From Lepeophtheirus salmonis (Eukaryota; Arthropoda; Copepoda; Siphonostomatoida; Caligidae), in the NCBI RefSeq assembly GCF_016086655.4, contig NC_052132.2, forward strand, positions 3,660,805 to 3,724,804: DNA of 64,000 nucleotides, in the 5' to 3' direction. Numbering within the stretch: position 1 is the first letter of the stretch; each line of letters begins with the position of its first letter. Of this stretch, positions 22,724 through 34,200 are shown one piece after another. The position numbers and the translations under genes are program-made. The notes beneath the pieces are model-generated. The model saw only the letters and a program-made list of their open reading frames with translations. It searched no databases and was not told where the DNA came from.

Positions 22724-23137
22724 GGAGATTGTTTTCAAAATGAAATGTTTTAATAATTCAAAAATTGCCTACCCTTTTTTAAATAGTATTAACTTTTAAA
22801 TGAATGTTTCTTTTCATTTTTTATTAAAAATATACCAAGGCTATAAATAAAATATACCATTATTACCATAAAATATACCATTTTTTACCACATAATCAAA
22901 AACTTCTATGTATAATTTACAGAAATAAGAAATTTCTTGGGTTATTTTGAGAAATGTTAAAAACTTATAATTTGCCAATAAGAACGTATAGCAATAATTA
23001 TTGGCAAAAAATAGTAAAAAAATAATTTTAAAGTTGTAAAAATTGTATTTCTTTGATTTTATACGAAGTTTTCATTTGAATTTAGAACAGCACTTTCATT
23101 TTTAAGATAATTATAACATAGTTGGAAAGGATTTCAG

Positions 23138-23314
23138 TTAGTCTGCACTGTCCAAGGGGTTAAGATCCGACGAGCGAGGATGCCACATTTTTATGCCCAA
23201 ATACTTCAAAAAGTATGGATTTGCACTTTTTTCTTGAGTCTTCCTTGCATGCGTTTCTGACCCATCAAATACCTTGATAGCCTTAGCAACATCGTAGGCA
23301 GTTGATTGGGACAT
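23138..23314 (-). pseudogene. Tc1/mariner transposase with in-frame catalytic deletion (58 codons)
   Basis: An open minus-strand frame from ATG (23312-23314) to TAA (23138-23140). It starts MSQSTAYDVAKAIKVFDGSE, an HTH-like segment, and jumps after about 30 residues to LGIKMWHPRSSDLNPLDSAD, the end of the catalytic domain with the D-L-N-P-L-D block. More than 150 residues of the usual protein are missing, yet the frame stays open through the junction. The tail after the third Asp is also missing. It is too short to act as a transposase. An internally deleted non-autonomous copy is the simplest explanation. Confidence 0.6.
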
Positions 23315-23429
23315 CTATGTAAACTAAAAAATATCCTAGGGCGTACAACTGGGACAAAGGAATGCAATAAGAGCCTCACAGCGTTCGTATTCGTTTAGTT
23401 ACAGTTTTGTTAGCACTAATAAGTATAAT

Positions 23430-25560
23430 GTGACAAACATAGATCCCAGAGTTGCCAAAATATTGAGGTCAAAACTTATTTCGTATTTGAAATCCCTAAC
23501 CTGTATATTTCAAAAATATATCTTTAAAAATGAAAATATAAGAAATAGAGCCTTTAGAAATACAAAAGTACTGTTCAAGTATTTAAAAATTTCACCAAAA
23601 TGTAACTTTTTCTTTGATTTATTCAATAATACCATGAAACTAACTATATATAGCTTTTGCTTAAATATATGAAAATTGAAGTACCCTGTAACTGCTTCTT
23701 TATTTGTACATATAAGAGACAAGTGATATTACCTAAATGTACAAATTACGTATATTGTTTCTATATTTTCTTCTAGGAAACTATTTAGAATATATTTCTT
23801 TGACAAATTTTTTTTTATAAAGGTTAGTGTTGTTATCAAAAAATTTCAATAATAAATTTTGAAACTTAAAGTCCACCAAGGACCACATTTAAACTTAATT
23901 ATGTAAATCGTCGATTATCAATAACAGCTGAATTCTTATAGTTGTAAAAAAATATAACATTTTACGAGCGTGATACTTTTGGTAGTTGCAACTTGATCAA
24001 TTTATTTTCCAAACCTGTTATAATTATTATTTTATCCTGAAAGAGACAACAGTTAAGTATTAAGTAGTCATAAGGGCATGAAAGACAAAGAGTATAACTG
24101 AGGAGTTATTTATGTAAGTGATTGTTGGACTTGGAGTAGTTTTGAAAATCAACATCTGTGTAAGTACTATAGTGCTGAGTACTTTTCCCTTAAACTATTT
24201 TTCCTACAGAAAATTTTGTTTGAAAATATAAATAAATGCGGCTTATACGTGGTGATTGTTTAATTTTGATTAAAAAGGATGTTTCCTGTTCACTTTTTAA
24301 TCAAATATGAAACGATGCTGCCCCAAAATTTCAATACATATATACTATCGAAATCTATTTATGTAATGATTTCAAACCAGAAACAAAATTACAAATAAAA
24401 TTTATATAAACAGAAAAATTAATACTTCTTCATAGCTTATTATTACGATTGATAGATTATTTAGATTAGAAATGAAAAATGGATAAACGAAAAAACATAC
24501 TATTCATTTATTAATATATAAAGGTAAAATATCCTTAAGGCTCAACGGCTTTAAGGTAAAAGTCTATAGACAAAACAGTTCAAAGCCAAATAACCGGCAC
24601 TAATTTCGGCCAAACTATTGCAAGATAAATAATCTTGACTCTACTGGATACGGAGTGAGATTTAGATTGGCCCAGATGTTTGACATGTATGTTATAACTT
24701 TTGTATGTTCTTATATGAAAATAATTTAAATCATTTGGCTAGACTCAAAAAAATGGTTGTATGCAAAATTCATAAAAAAGTCATCTAACTATTTTTTAAA
24801 TCAATTCTTTTTATTCCATTCTTTCATTTTGAAAATAACAAATGATATAAAGTCATGGAATATATTTAAACGGTAAACAGAAAGCAATAAATTCATGCAC
24901 TTGTCTTTTTGCAAAAGACTATCAATATGTAAAAATTCAGCATATTGTGCAACTCTCACTTGGTTTATGGGTCTTAATCTCATTTCCCCCGGCTTTCTAT
25001 CTACATAAATATTTTTACAGATCATTAAGCTTAAAAACATATAAAGAAACACAATCAAAGGACCACGGATATGTGGATGGGGAGACCTCCCTCCCACCAC
25101 CATTCATTTTCTTTTTCATTTTATCCCGATTTTGATGCAACCAAATTAATTGCTCTCTCAAATATACATAAATGGTTTTTTTTTGCATTTGCATATTTAA
25201 AATTGACTTTTATGGGAGAAAAAAACTATAAGTATCAAAGATAAATCATTTTTTAATATATCATTATTTATTTGTAAATGTATTTATGCTAAATTTAACT
25301 ACAGTTTCATGAATAGATTATTGTTAGACCATTTCGGGTCGGGTTATTATTATTTTTTCTCTGCACAAATATATTTTAGAAATAGAGAAAATAATTTTTG
25401 TAATATGTAACGAAAAAGGAGCATGATCTTAGATAACACAGAGAAAGCACCAAATAATATTAAGGATATTTTGAATTACTAAGAAGAAGGTGCAGAAAAT
25501 AAAGTCAAGTGGTACATATTTGATTTGATTTTAATTTCTCAAGAGTGAAATTTAAACAAA
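23430..25560. other. AT-rich spacer or intron
   Basis: No gene recognised in over 2 kb. A 100-codon minus-strand open frame at 24801-25103 has no recognisable domain and ends near a CCACCACC stretch; I treat it as chance. Confidence 0.35.
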
Positions 25561-25574
25561 TTCTTTTGTAGACA

Positions 25575-25740
25575 TATATTTAACAAAACCATTGGTAAAT
25601 TGAGATCGGCACAACTCATCTCTAATAATTTTCTCAATACGAGGCCTAAATCCCTTGTAGACCTTCACAATGTAGTCAGACGCAAGCTTGGTCCACTCCT
25701 TTGAGATGGGAGCCTCTAAAGACTAGACACTCATTTGAAA
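25575..25740 (-). pseudogene. Mariner-type transposase C-terminus, fragment 1
   Basis: Minus strand: SLEAPISKEWTKLASDYIVK followed by VYKGFRPRIEKIIRDE. This matches the transposase tail S-L-K-A-A-I-x-x-E-W-x-K-L...Y-V-V-K-V-C-K-G-F-R-P-R-I-E. It resembles the better preserved tail at 57300-57400 (KEWTKL / KLESVYVVMVFKGFR), so the two may be copies of one family. Confidence 0.65.
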
Positions 25741-25870
25741 AGAAGCACACCCACCTTAATCAAGCCTTAATTACAGTCTATATACGACTTTGAAAGCATG
25801 AGAATGTCTTTTCCATTTGATCGCTTGGCAAATACTGGAATTCCTTCTTGGTCCGACTGATATGTTTTTC
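25741..25870 (-). pseudogene. Mariner-type transposase C-terminus, fragment 2
   Basis: Minus strand: TKKEFQYLPSDQMEKTFSCF then QSRI and a stop, VIKA. This matches the same part of the protein as fragment 1 but belongs to another lineage, the one seen at 47880-48107 (KKEFLDLPKDYVAKVFSRFW). The two tails lie head to tail with no spacer. Confidence 0.6.
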
Positions 25871-25879
25871 TTTGGTACT

Positions 25880-27660
25880 TTTATCGTTAACTTCAGAATT
25901 ACTTACATCTTAGCAACTAACTAATAAATATAGTTCATAAATTTGTGAAAATCATTATAGTTTTATGCCTATAGAGATACTATATAAATTATATTTAAAA
26001 TAAAAATCCAAAATTAAAATTAAAAATCTCCATAAATCAATATATTATATCAAATAAAAATTCGGTACAAAGGCGTCCACAAAAATATATTTTTGATAAA
26101 AAAAATTTGCAACAAAAATCAAGATTCAACTGAATTTAAGAAGTTACAATAGGGTTAAAGATGTCCAGTTTAAGCCCTTAAAATTCCATTTTCTAACTTG
26201 AAACGGGTTCGACTCCGCCAAAATTAGTCTCAAAGGACTCAAACTTAGTTATAGTCAATTTATTTACTGTTCCCACTAGATATTATCTTTGTAGATGGGT
26301 ATTTTTAGCGTTAACGGGACTACCTAATAATAGGATATGAAAATATACACATTTTACAGCATATCCACAATATATTTAATAAAACATATGAGTTTATTTA
26401 TTTGTGTACAATGCACATACATACACAATTATGAATATATATTTAAAAAAGGATGTTTGCAAAACTACTCTATTTTTATTAAAGCCCCCGATAAAGCAAC
26501 CATGAAATGAATTAGTACTTAATTTGTTTATAAAATAAGATAAAAAAATCTACAATCCATGAAGTTGATGTAAGCATTTAACAAAGTCGATAGAATGATT
26601 AATTCTATGCAAATTAATATGCCTAATTGACTTACTAATGATATTAACACAAACATACTATCTAATATATAAAATTTATAATTACTTGGACACAAAGTAA
26701 TTGATTCAAAAGTGGAGTACAAATAAATAACGTTTTACATTATTTCTACATCAAAACTAAGTTGGTTTACTTAATTTAGGTTGCCAAACATAGGGGGATC
26801 CATAGCTTTGACTAAATAACAAAAAAACGTAGCCTTTATGGTATCAAAAAGAGACAACTCAAAACTAATTTTTGATATATTCAAATACTATATTTAAAAG
26901 TGTATTGAATTCATTATTTCCTTCTTCACTTGGGACAAAGTGTTTCAACTACTATGTCAATGTTGTTATTTGCATATAGTAACCAATAATACAAAGTATG
27001 AAGGCTGATTCATTTTGAAATATTTTATTTTTTTATAAACCATTTCCTTACACACACTGTACTTACTATTTAAGAACACAAATAATTACTTCTTACACGA
27101 ATTGAAACCATCACTTACGGATTATTATACGCTTGAATTTACTTTTGTATAATAAAGTACTTCAAAATATGTTTTCTCATAAGATTGATAAGCTAATACA
27201 CCATTGACGTGTTGACACTTAATTTCAAGTGTTGTTTATATTTAAAGTATTGTAAATCCTTCATCAAAAACTGATAAAAAAAACAATGTTGTTTATAACT
27301 TTAAACACAAGTTAGAAAACAACAATCTATTATCTCATTTTTACTCTGAAATTATCCATAAACAATTTTATTTTAATAAAATAAAGAATTTAAGAATGTA
27401 TCCAAATATTTGACGATGAAAATAAAATTACTAAATATTAAAAGAAACACTACGATTCTTAATTATTTATTTTACTAGTTAAAACTTAAAGATATCGTAT
27501 GTACATATACCCAAGGACTACTACAGCAAAGACCTGGAAACAAAATATCAATTTATATATTGTTCCTTCAATATTATTATAAGAAGGTAAGTAAGCAATA
27601 TTTTTCAATTCTCACTGAAAGTTTACAAGCATTACGAATGATACGTCGTTGGGAACCTCA
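25880..27660. other. AT-rich spacer or intron
   Basis: No gene recognised. A good donor-like GTAAGTAAG stands at 27586 but no convincing exon precedes it. GGTTCGACTCC at 26206 matches a tRNA B box, but no A box or cloverleaf fits. Confidence 0.35.
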
Positions 27661-27661
27661 A

Positions 27662-28497
27662 ATACCGAGTGGTCAATTAAAATCTAAACAGTTTAAGTCT
27701 TAAACTTCAACAAAACATGATTTATTATTTAAGAATATAATTTAAACAAAATTAATTCTTAAAACGGATGATTGTCTGAGCTCTCTTAATAATTAATGTA
27801 GCTGCCCTTAGCGTCAATGATGGCTTCCAGGCGACAGAAGAAGGCCTTGCACCAACTGTGGATGTTATCCTCTGTTATGGTGTCCCATTGCTGTCTGGCA
27901 ATGGCTTTCACGGTCTCACTTTTTTGATGACGGACACAACATGCTTTCCCCTCGACATGTAAACATTAGTTTTAGTCGAGAAGGTTGGAATCAGGACTGT
28001 AGAGGGACAAAAAATAGTCACAAAGAGTTTTGCAACGAAAGAGATGGGTTTCTTTCAATAATGGGGTCAAAAGTGCCTTCTTAAACCTCACAAGGATCTT
28101 TCAACCCACTTTTTTGATAGCTCTCTGGAAGTCTGGTATCAAACCTCGAGATATCTTGGATTAGAGGAAATTGACAGAGGCTTTTTTCTTTAACACTTCA
28201 AATTCCATTTTGGCTTTTTTGACAAAGCCTTTCTTCTTCTTCAACTTTTGGACTTACTGAAGGCGTATAAAGTAGTATTTGAGACGTCTAACTGCTTGGA
28301 GTGTGCGAAGGTAAATTCTTCGATCACGTTCAAGTGGCATTTTCTCAACTTGTACATAAGTTAGAGAGCTAAAGTTCGTTTTTTATTAACTAATTGTTTT
28401 TGCTTTAATATGCCAAAATATGAATTAATTTCAATCACCCAACTTTCATTAAGTATTGAATTAACATGTGTTCCAATTTCAATAGACCATACGATAC
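27662..28497 (-). mobile_element. Tc1/mariner-like element, family A, most complete copy
   Basis: Both ends are recognisable: ATACCGAGTGGTCAATTAAA from 27662, and on the complement GTATGGTCTATTGAAATTGG near 28470-28490. Gene order on the minus strand: lead, HTH region (about 28260-28320, KQLDVSNTTLYA-like), a linker rich in Lys, a broken middle, and a C-terminal tail near 27790-27900 containing WDTITEDNIHSWCKAFFCRL then EAIIDAKGS. At 836 bases it is several hundred short of a normal 1.3 kb element, the loss being in the catalytic core. The tail matches the 1855-1982 copy closely. Not functional. Confidence 0.75.
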
Positions 28498-28499
28498 TT

Positions 28500-29945
28500 G
28501 AATATAACAATAGAGAATCATTCAAAAACCTAAATATAGCGTTAATAAATAAAGAAACTAAATAAAAAAACACATTTAAATAACTACTTGTTTTACTTTT
28601 TTTAGTATTATATTTAATCAAACAAGAACTCAATGATGCCCCTATAATGAGAGAGTTACTTATTGATTCTGCTTTGTTTGGCCTCCCATTTTCTTGTTGC
28701 TTAACTCTTCTGTAATATCATTGATTTGTTTGTAATTGTTTCAATTTTATTACGCCAATGAAGTAAAAGTCCTACGGTCGACAGCTGACTCAATTATGTC
28801 TTTAATACTTCTCTCTGTTAGTCCTTTGTATACATAACAGGTATTTTTCATTTCACAGAAAATTGAGGTTTAACAGAATCTGTGGAAATAATTTTTGTAC
28901 TTTTGGGATATTCGAGATAGCAAAAGAAAGTATAAAGTTCAGGGAAGCTAATAGAATTTACTCAAGAACAGTTTACATATCATTAATCTGACTAACGTAT
29001 TATAGGTCAGTTTTTTTGGATTGATTGCTACCACATATAAAACTTGGATTACGTATATGATATCACTATAATTATTTTACTGTATCTATGGGGTAAAAAA
29101 AGAGCTAGGAACGTTTAGAATTGTTGATACAGTAAAACTCCATAATTCAAAAGATTTTGGTGTTTCGTTGGGCATCATTTATTATTAATGCATATATTTA
29201 ATCATTTCCAAAGCGTAAATTGTCAAAAAATAAACCCAAATGATTTGTTATATATTTTGTGTTAAATGACTAATTTAATGATTTATATATAATTAAATAT
29301 AGCTATTATATTGTAAAATACTTAAATGCATAACTTTTCGTTAGTGTAGAACCCTCAGAGATCCCAAGAAAAGGGGATACAAAAGAGACACCCTAATACA
29401 TACACACTACAGAAATATATTTTTTTGTCAGATTTTAGTTCCATTACGGTTGTTAATTTCAAAACTCTTTTTATAAAATATGGAAAAAAATTAAATGTTA
29501 GTTCATAACACTACGAGCAGGGCCGGATATAAGGGGAACCATTCTCGAGGCCTGGTCTTGATTCTACACCATGCTGGATATAATTTGCAAATACGTACAT
29601 ATCAGAAAGCGAAATATTTTTATAAATAGCCCATAAAAATAGAAGAAGGATTGACTGTTTTTTAAATGTCTTTTAAAATAGAACGAAATATCGACATAAT
29701 TTATTCAAAATGCCACAAAAAAGGTCCTTCAAAAACACTACAACATTAGAAATCCTAAGCATTTTTTAGTTTGCAAGTTTTGTTGTTATTTGCAACCTGT
29801 AAAAAGTTTTTTTTTTCTTAAGATGTTATCATTATACTTTCATTTTTGAGGAAAAAACTTCTAAGTATTGAATTACTATGGATTGTACGGGATTAATCTT
29901 TAATGATGAAAATTTATTATTTGAGCTTGTCAAAAAAAAAAAGCA
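28500..29945. other. Spacer with possible lone TE ends
   Basis: No gene recognised. CAGGGCCGGATATAAGG at 29519 looks like a hAT or SINE terminus (C-A-G-G-G-C-C-G-G), and GAGACACCCTA at 29384 resembles the right end of the element at 2441-4007. Neither has a partner. Confidence 0.3.
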
Positions 29946-29949
29946 AAGA

Positions 29950-30240
29950 AGGAAAATCAATATAGTTACCTTGACAATTAGAAGAATATTTTTGGAGGAG
30001 AGAAGCTTAGCTCTTATAACGTTTCATTAGATCAGCTAGAATCAAGTGCAACAAGGGTAGAGGGGGAGCAAAAAATTAACAAGGACATTGGCAAGAATTA
30101 GTGTGATGTAGATCTATACAAATATATATATATATACATAGATAGATATATATGATGTGATTATACTCTGAGTCCAACAATGACTTACTTTTAGAACCTC
30201 CAGTTTACTCTCCCCTTTTTTTATGAGTAAACACAAATGT
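29950..30240 (+). repeat. Dispersed repeat R1, copy 1
   Basis: Shares with the other R1 copies the blocks TTGACAATTAGAAGAAT, GAGAGAAGCTTAGCTCTTATA, ACGTTTCATTAGATCAGCT, and near the end CTGAGTCCAACAATGACTTAC. A TA run (30120-30150) is inserted. See the R1 finding for the family description. Confidence 0.6.
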
Positions 30241-30908
30241 TGAATTAGTTAAATGTACTGGGAAAAAAAATCTGAGGAAACACGATTGACAACACTTTTT
30301 ATCTGATATATTAATAAAGCAGAGTTTACCTCTACATCAACTCTTAATAACTACAAGCAATATAAAGTACTACCTTTAGAGTGTTTATATAGTCAATCTT
30401 GAGGATCAGGGGTCCTCTTGAAATCTCTTTCTTTGTTTTTCCTTCGTGTACATACATTGAGCAAGTGAAAGAATCGATAAATAGATTTCTTTGAGTTTGT
30501 ATTTATTTGCAGAATTTACATTAAGAAAATAACATCCATAATATCAAATATCAACAAACAAACAAATTTATAAATTGTTGCAAACATAGAGTCGTAAATA
30601 TATTAAATGACCTACTTAGATAAAGCGTTAGAGAATATATCAGCCATATGTATGTATATAGTATTTTGAGTTAAAGAGAATTGTTTCTGTGAATGGCTCT
30701 GGATTGATTAATATTAGTAACAATATCTCCGAAGATCTTTCTGCATTGTTTTTTAGCTGATGCATAGACTTTTTTTTCGTGTTTAAAAGAATACGACTTG
30801 ATTCCTTTTATCTACAGAATTCATGTGAGTAGACTATATCATCATTTAGAAAATTGATTTTTTGTAAAAAAAATGACCGGATGTACGATAATATTATTTT
30901 CATACATA

Positions 30909-31697
30909 CAGGGTGCGAGCTCTATTTTATAACGAACACGATTGAAAAAAATAGATTTTCTCCTCAATTAATCATCCAAGTGTAAAACAAATCATTGCCA
31001 CAGGAAAGATGAATAAAAAAACATTATTATTTAATATAATCGACACCAACGACCTCAACTCGACATTGGTAATGGAAGCAGGTCTTGAGGACAAAAACAT
31101 TTAGTAGATTCTGGAATTCCTCCCGGATCCTGGAGATTACCTGGGATTTTGTGTTACAGGAGGATATGTCGGGGTGTCGCTCAACTGTTTTCCATATAAA
31201 GAAGTCTATGTGGTTGAGGTACGGCGACCTTGGAGGCCAAACATTGGCTTCAACATATTACAAAATCTGATACCCTCGTGAACGGTTTCTTTACATTGTG
31301 GCATGAAATTTGTAATGTACACCATTTCCACACACATCCTGATCAGCCTATCAAAACAGTTGAGATAATGCTCCTAATCGATTTGAATGGCTCCACATCA
31401 ATGATTTTTTTCAAATTCTGCAATGAACTCTCTCGCAGTCTGACCTCATTTTGTTATCAGCACGCTTTGCTTTTGCTTCATAATCACCTCGAGACTCTTC
31501 CAGTCCATTCTTGACTCTCTATGTTTAAGAAGTTTGCGATCTTAACATTGTCTCGTCCGGCCAGATAGCAACAAGGACACTCTGCTTTTTCCACTATCGT
31601 CGAATAAAACTTTAGCTGCCAAAACAAGGACAACTGCCCTACCTCTACAGCTGCACCAGAGCTAAAATTTTGTTGTTAAAAAACAGCTGCACGGTGA
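30909..31697 (-). mobile_element. Tc1/mariner-type element remnant with degenerate TIRs
   Basis: The left end TA-CAGGGTGCGAGCTCTATTTT has a degenerate inverted partner near 31670-31696 (gttgttaaaaaacagctgcacggtg). Inside on the minus strand lies a decayed transposase. The terminus shares GGGTGCG with the element at 48324-49038, so the two may be cousins. Confidence 0.55.
31035..31640 (-). pseudogene. Transposase remnant inside the 30.9-kb element
   Basis: The clearest part (31035-31260) reads EANVWPPRSPYLNHIDFFIW (third catalytic block, W-P-P-x-S-P-D-L-N-P-x-D-Y/F-F-V-W; the Asp is replaced by Tyr). It continues KTVERHPDISSCNTKSQVIS and REEFQNLLNVFVLKTC, then a decayed tail. Upstream on that strand about 31520-31600 resembles an HTH (GRDNVKIANFLNI), and about 31400 a linker (EPFKSIRSIIS). 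The first and second catalytic Asp regions are missing. Stops and frameshifts are present. The N-A-x-x-W-P-P-R-S-P tail resembles the 47.9-kb lineage. Confidence 0.7.
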
Positions 31698-31699
31698 AT

Positions 31700-32260
31700 A
31701 TTGTGTAGGATAAGCAATATAATAATTTATTGTTTCAATAAACAAGACCCGACTAGAAATATGAATAATCACAAAAAGTACTGAATTAATTAAAGAGGCA
31801 AAGTTAATCGATTGACTGAAATGAATAGATTAAGTTGTGATTCAAAAGTTTTTTATTCATTTGATCTCATAAAAAATGACTCTTATTTTGGTATTATTAT
31901 ATTTTGTTTTTGCATTGCATATGCATTTTCCTATTACTCCAAACAAGAATACATATAAAAATAAAAGTTTAATTTACTTAATGTAGCTATGTGTACTTTT
32001 TGCTAATGTAACGTTTAGATATGTACATAAATTAAATAAATGTTAAAGGTATTTTTTTACAAAACTTATTATAATTAAAATTTGTCTTATTCTTCTTACC
32101 ATAATCATTTTATTTTACATTACAGGTATGAGTTTTTGGAAAATGTTCTGTTTTCATCATTATCAAAATTATTCTGTAAATATAACTCCAGGAATTTCTG
32201 TTATAATACAAGAAGAAAAATAGAACACCAATTGTGTATTTGATATTTTCTGACTTCATA
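31700..32260. other. Spacer or intron
   Basis: AT-rich, no gene recognised. Its end is the possible acceptor of the exon-like stretch at 32265. Confidence 0.4.
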
Positions 32261-32264
32261 AAAA

Positions 32265-32354
32265 GAAGTGGATGATATAGAAGGATCTGAAAAGAAGGTT
32301 TCCCTTAGTAGCGTACGGCCACAATCACACGGAGTGAAATGGTACGGGATCTAA
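32265..32354 (+). CDS. Possible terminal exon of the secreted-protein gene
   Basis: A GC-richer 30-codon stretch in an AT-rich setting reads (E)VDDIEGSEKKVSLSSVRPQ then SHGVKWYGI and a TAA at 32352-32354. It is the only open frame of the three. The upstream AAGAAG gives two candidate acceptors (NAGNAG); both receive a phase-1 codon, compatible with the phase-1 exit of the exon at 6162. Joined so, the product would be a secreted protein of about 90 residues. The acceptor has a poor pyrimidine tract, and the intron would be 26 kb, so other exons may lie between, or this may be unrelated. A donor-like GGTACGG near 32340 offers an alternative end. Confidence 0.25.
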   Translation, partial: EVDDIEGSEKKVSLSSVRPQSHGVKWYGI

Positions 32355-33050
32355 ACTGTATACTCTTTTTTTTAAGACCCACTAGTAATATAGTCTTCAG
32401 GTACTGCATTTTTAGTTACACCACAGATCTTACCTGCATCTAATTTTCTTTAAAAAGTTGCCAATATTTAAAATTGTTCATTTTGAAGGTTTATTCATAG
32501 GTGATATTTTTTGTAAATGTGAGAATTTGTAAACTTTTTTTTTACTTTCAAAATCAATTATCATTATTCTTTTTTTTTTTTACACAATCTATTTTTAAAA
32601 TTATTTCCTATGATTAATTATAAAGAACAATCAGTGCTAAATTACTAGATATAGAGTATATCTGTGCATGCATGATCTCTGTTATATTGTATATAACCAG
32701 GTGTTTTATATATACGTCAGCGGTCTCCATCCTTTGTGGTTATTCATTGATAATATTTACCTACTTGCAGTGACACAAATGAAAAAAAAGTTGAGTTGAT
32801 CCTCTTCCCCTGTATTTTTGACAAGATATTAGACAAGCTATTGTATTGAATTTGTTAGCATATTCCGAACCGACTGCGCTTATCTGTTTTTTAAAACTCT
32901 ACCAATGTTACACATGTCCGCTAATTGCAATCAAATAAGGCCATCCCTACTGTATTTATATGAATTACAATAATGACAAAAAATAATAATAATGCCTCTA
33001 TAGGTAGAGTTGTATAAAATATGACCAGTCTGTGTGTAAAATAAAATAAA
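32355..33050. other. Spacer, nothing recognised
   Basis: AT-rich DNA with T-runs; no gene or repeat recognised. Confidence 0.4.
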
Positions 33051-33052
33051 GT

Positions 33053-33350
33053 GAGAAATAACATGGAAAACTAGACATTTGAGGAATGTATGGGAAAATA
33101 ATTGCTTAGCTTCAATGACCTTTGTTAGGTTAGCTACAAGAAGCTATGCAAGCAAGAATATAAACACAACTACTCAATTCTACTCCGAATCCAGCAGGGT
33201 CTCATACCTTTAACTTCCCAACCAATCTTTTGTTTTCATTCAAGAGTACACGAAGTATATTTCTGATATTTATATCTTATCCTTTCAAGATTAAAATGAT
33301 TAGGATAATTACAAACTTTCGATTGCCAACTATAAAAAATAATAATTTTA
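33053..33350 (+). repeat. Dispersed repeat R1, copy 2
   Basis: Recognised by GACATTTGAGGAATGTATGGG, TTGCTTAGCTTCAATGACC, TTAGGTTAGCTACAAGAAGC and TTCTACTCCGAATCCAGCAG, in the same order and spacing as the other copies, followed by the R1 3' part (cattcaagagtacacgaa). Confidence 0.6.
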
Positions 33351-33867
33351 AGGTACTTTATACAACACCATTTATTGAAATGTTACTTGTGCATTAAAAA
33401 TGAAAAAGAGGCATTTTTAAGTCAACTTTGACCTTATTTTAGATGGCTTGAAACCGTCTTAAATATAAAACTATGGGTCAAATAATATACAATTTTTTTT
33501 TTTATTTGTTAATTTTGGTCCATTAAACATTATACAATAGAAAATTATAGTGCACATTTTTTTATTATATAACAAAAAAAACCTGATATGTATACAAAGT
33601 ATATATTGTTTCAAATGACGCTAAACACTACATTTTTAGTTATTTTTTTCCCCATTTAATGTTAACATCAAATTAGTGGTTTTTTCTTTACTTTAGTCTA
33701 TAAAAATGGAAAATTGTTGTTGTTAAATGCATATTACAGACTTTAAGGCTTAAATGCAGTATGGAAAGTACATATTTGCAGCCTTTATCCAAGAAGGGTA
33801 TACATATGTAGGGTTTGCATTGTGACTATAGTTGTAAAATATATGATCTACCAGTGTATTAAAAAAT

Positions 33868-34200
33868 AAACCGAAAATTATCTTCGTAATTCTGATAATT
33901 TGAAGAATTTTTGGAGAATCAAAGCTGAGCTGTCATGACGTTTGATTAAATTAGCTGCAGCAGCTATGAGATGAAGGAAAATAAATACACATCCCTCCAC
34001 ATATCTTGCAATGATACAGGTAGATATTACTGCAATGTCAATTCTACTCCGTCTCTTTCATATATCAAACTCTCTTCCAAATCATCCGTGCTACTCTTGG
34101 TCTTTAGCACAGTACTGATTACTTGATACTTAGATGTTCTCGCCTTATAACTAAAATAATTGGGATAACAGCTTTGGAAAATAACAATGTTTAGGCTTTA
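33868..34200 (+). repeat. Dispersed repeat R1, copy 3
   Basis: One of the best copies: AAACCGAAAAT start, AATTTGAAGAATTTTTGGAG, GAGCTGTCATGACGTTTGAT, TTAGCTGCAGCAGCTATGAG, then ATTCTACTCCGTCTC and the downstream part to ataacagctttggaa. Confidence 0.7.

Noticed and set aside
24801..25103. 100-codon minus-strand open frame
   Set aside because: No domain, repeat or splice evidence. Long open frames of this size arise by chance in AT-poor patches, and no homologous family came to mind.
26206..26216. GGTTCGACTCC, an exact tRNA B-box
   Set aside because: No A box at the right distance and no cloverleaf arms can be drawn around it.
27586..27594. Strong donor-like GTAAGTAAG
   Set aside because: The preceding sequence has no convincing exon: two frames stay open but both look like AT-rich noise.
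29384..29394. Possible second copy of the GGGTGTTTC-type end
   Set aside because: The match is too short and no opposite end lies within 3 kb.
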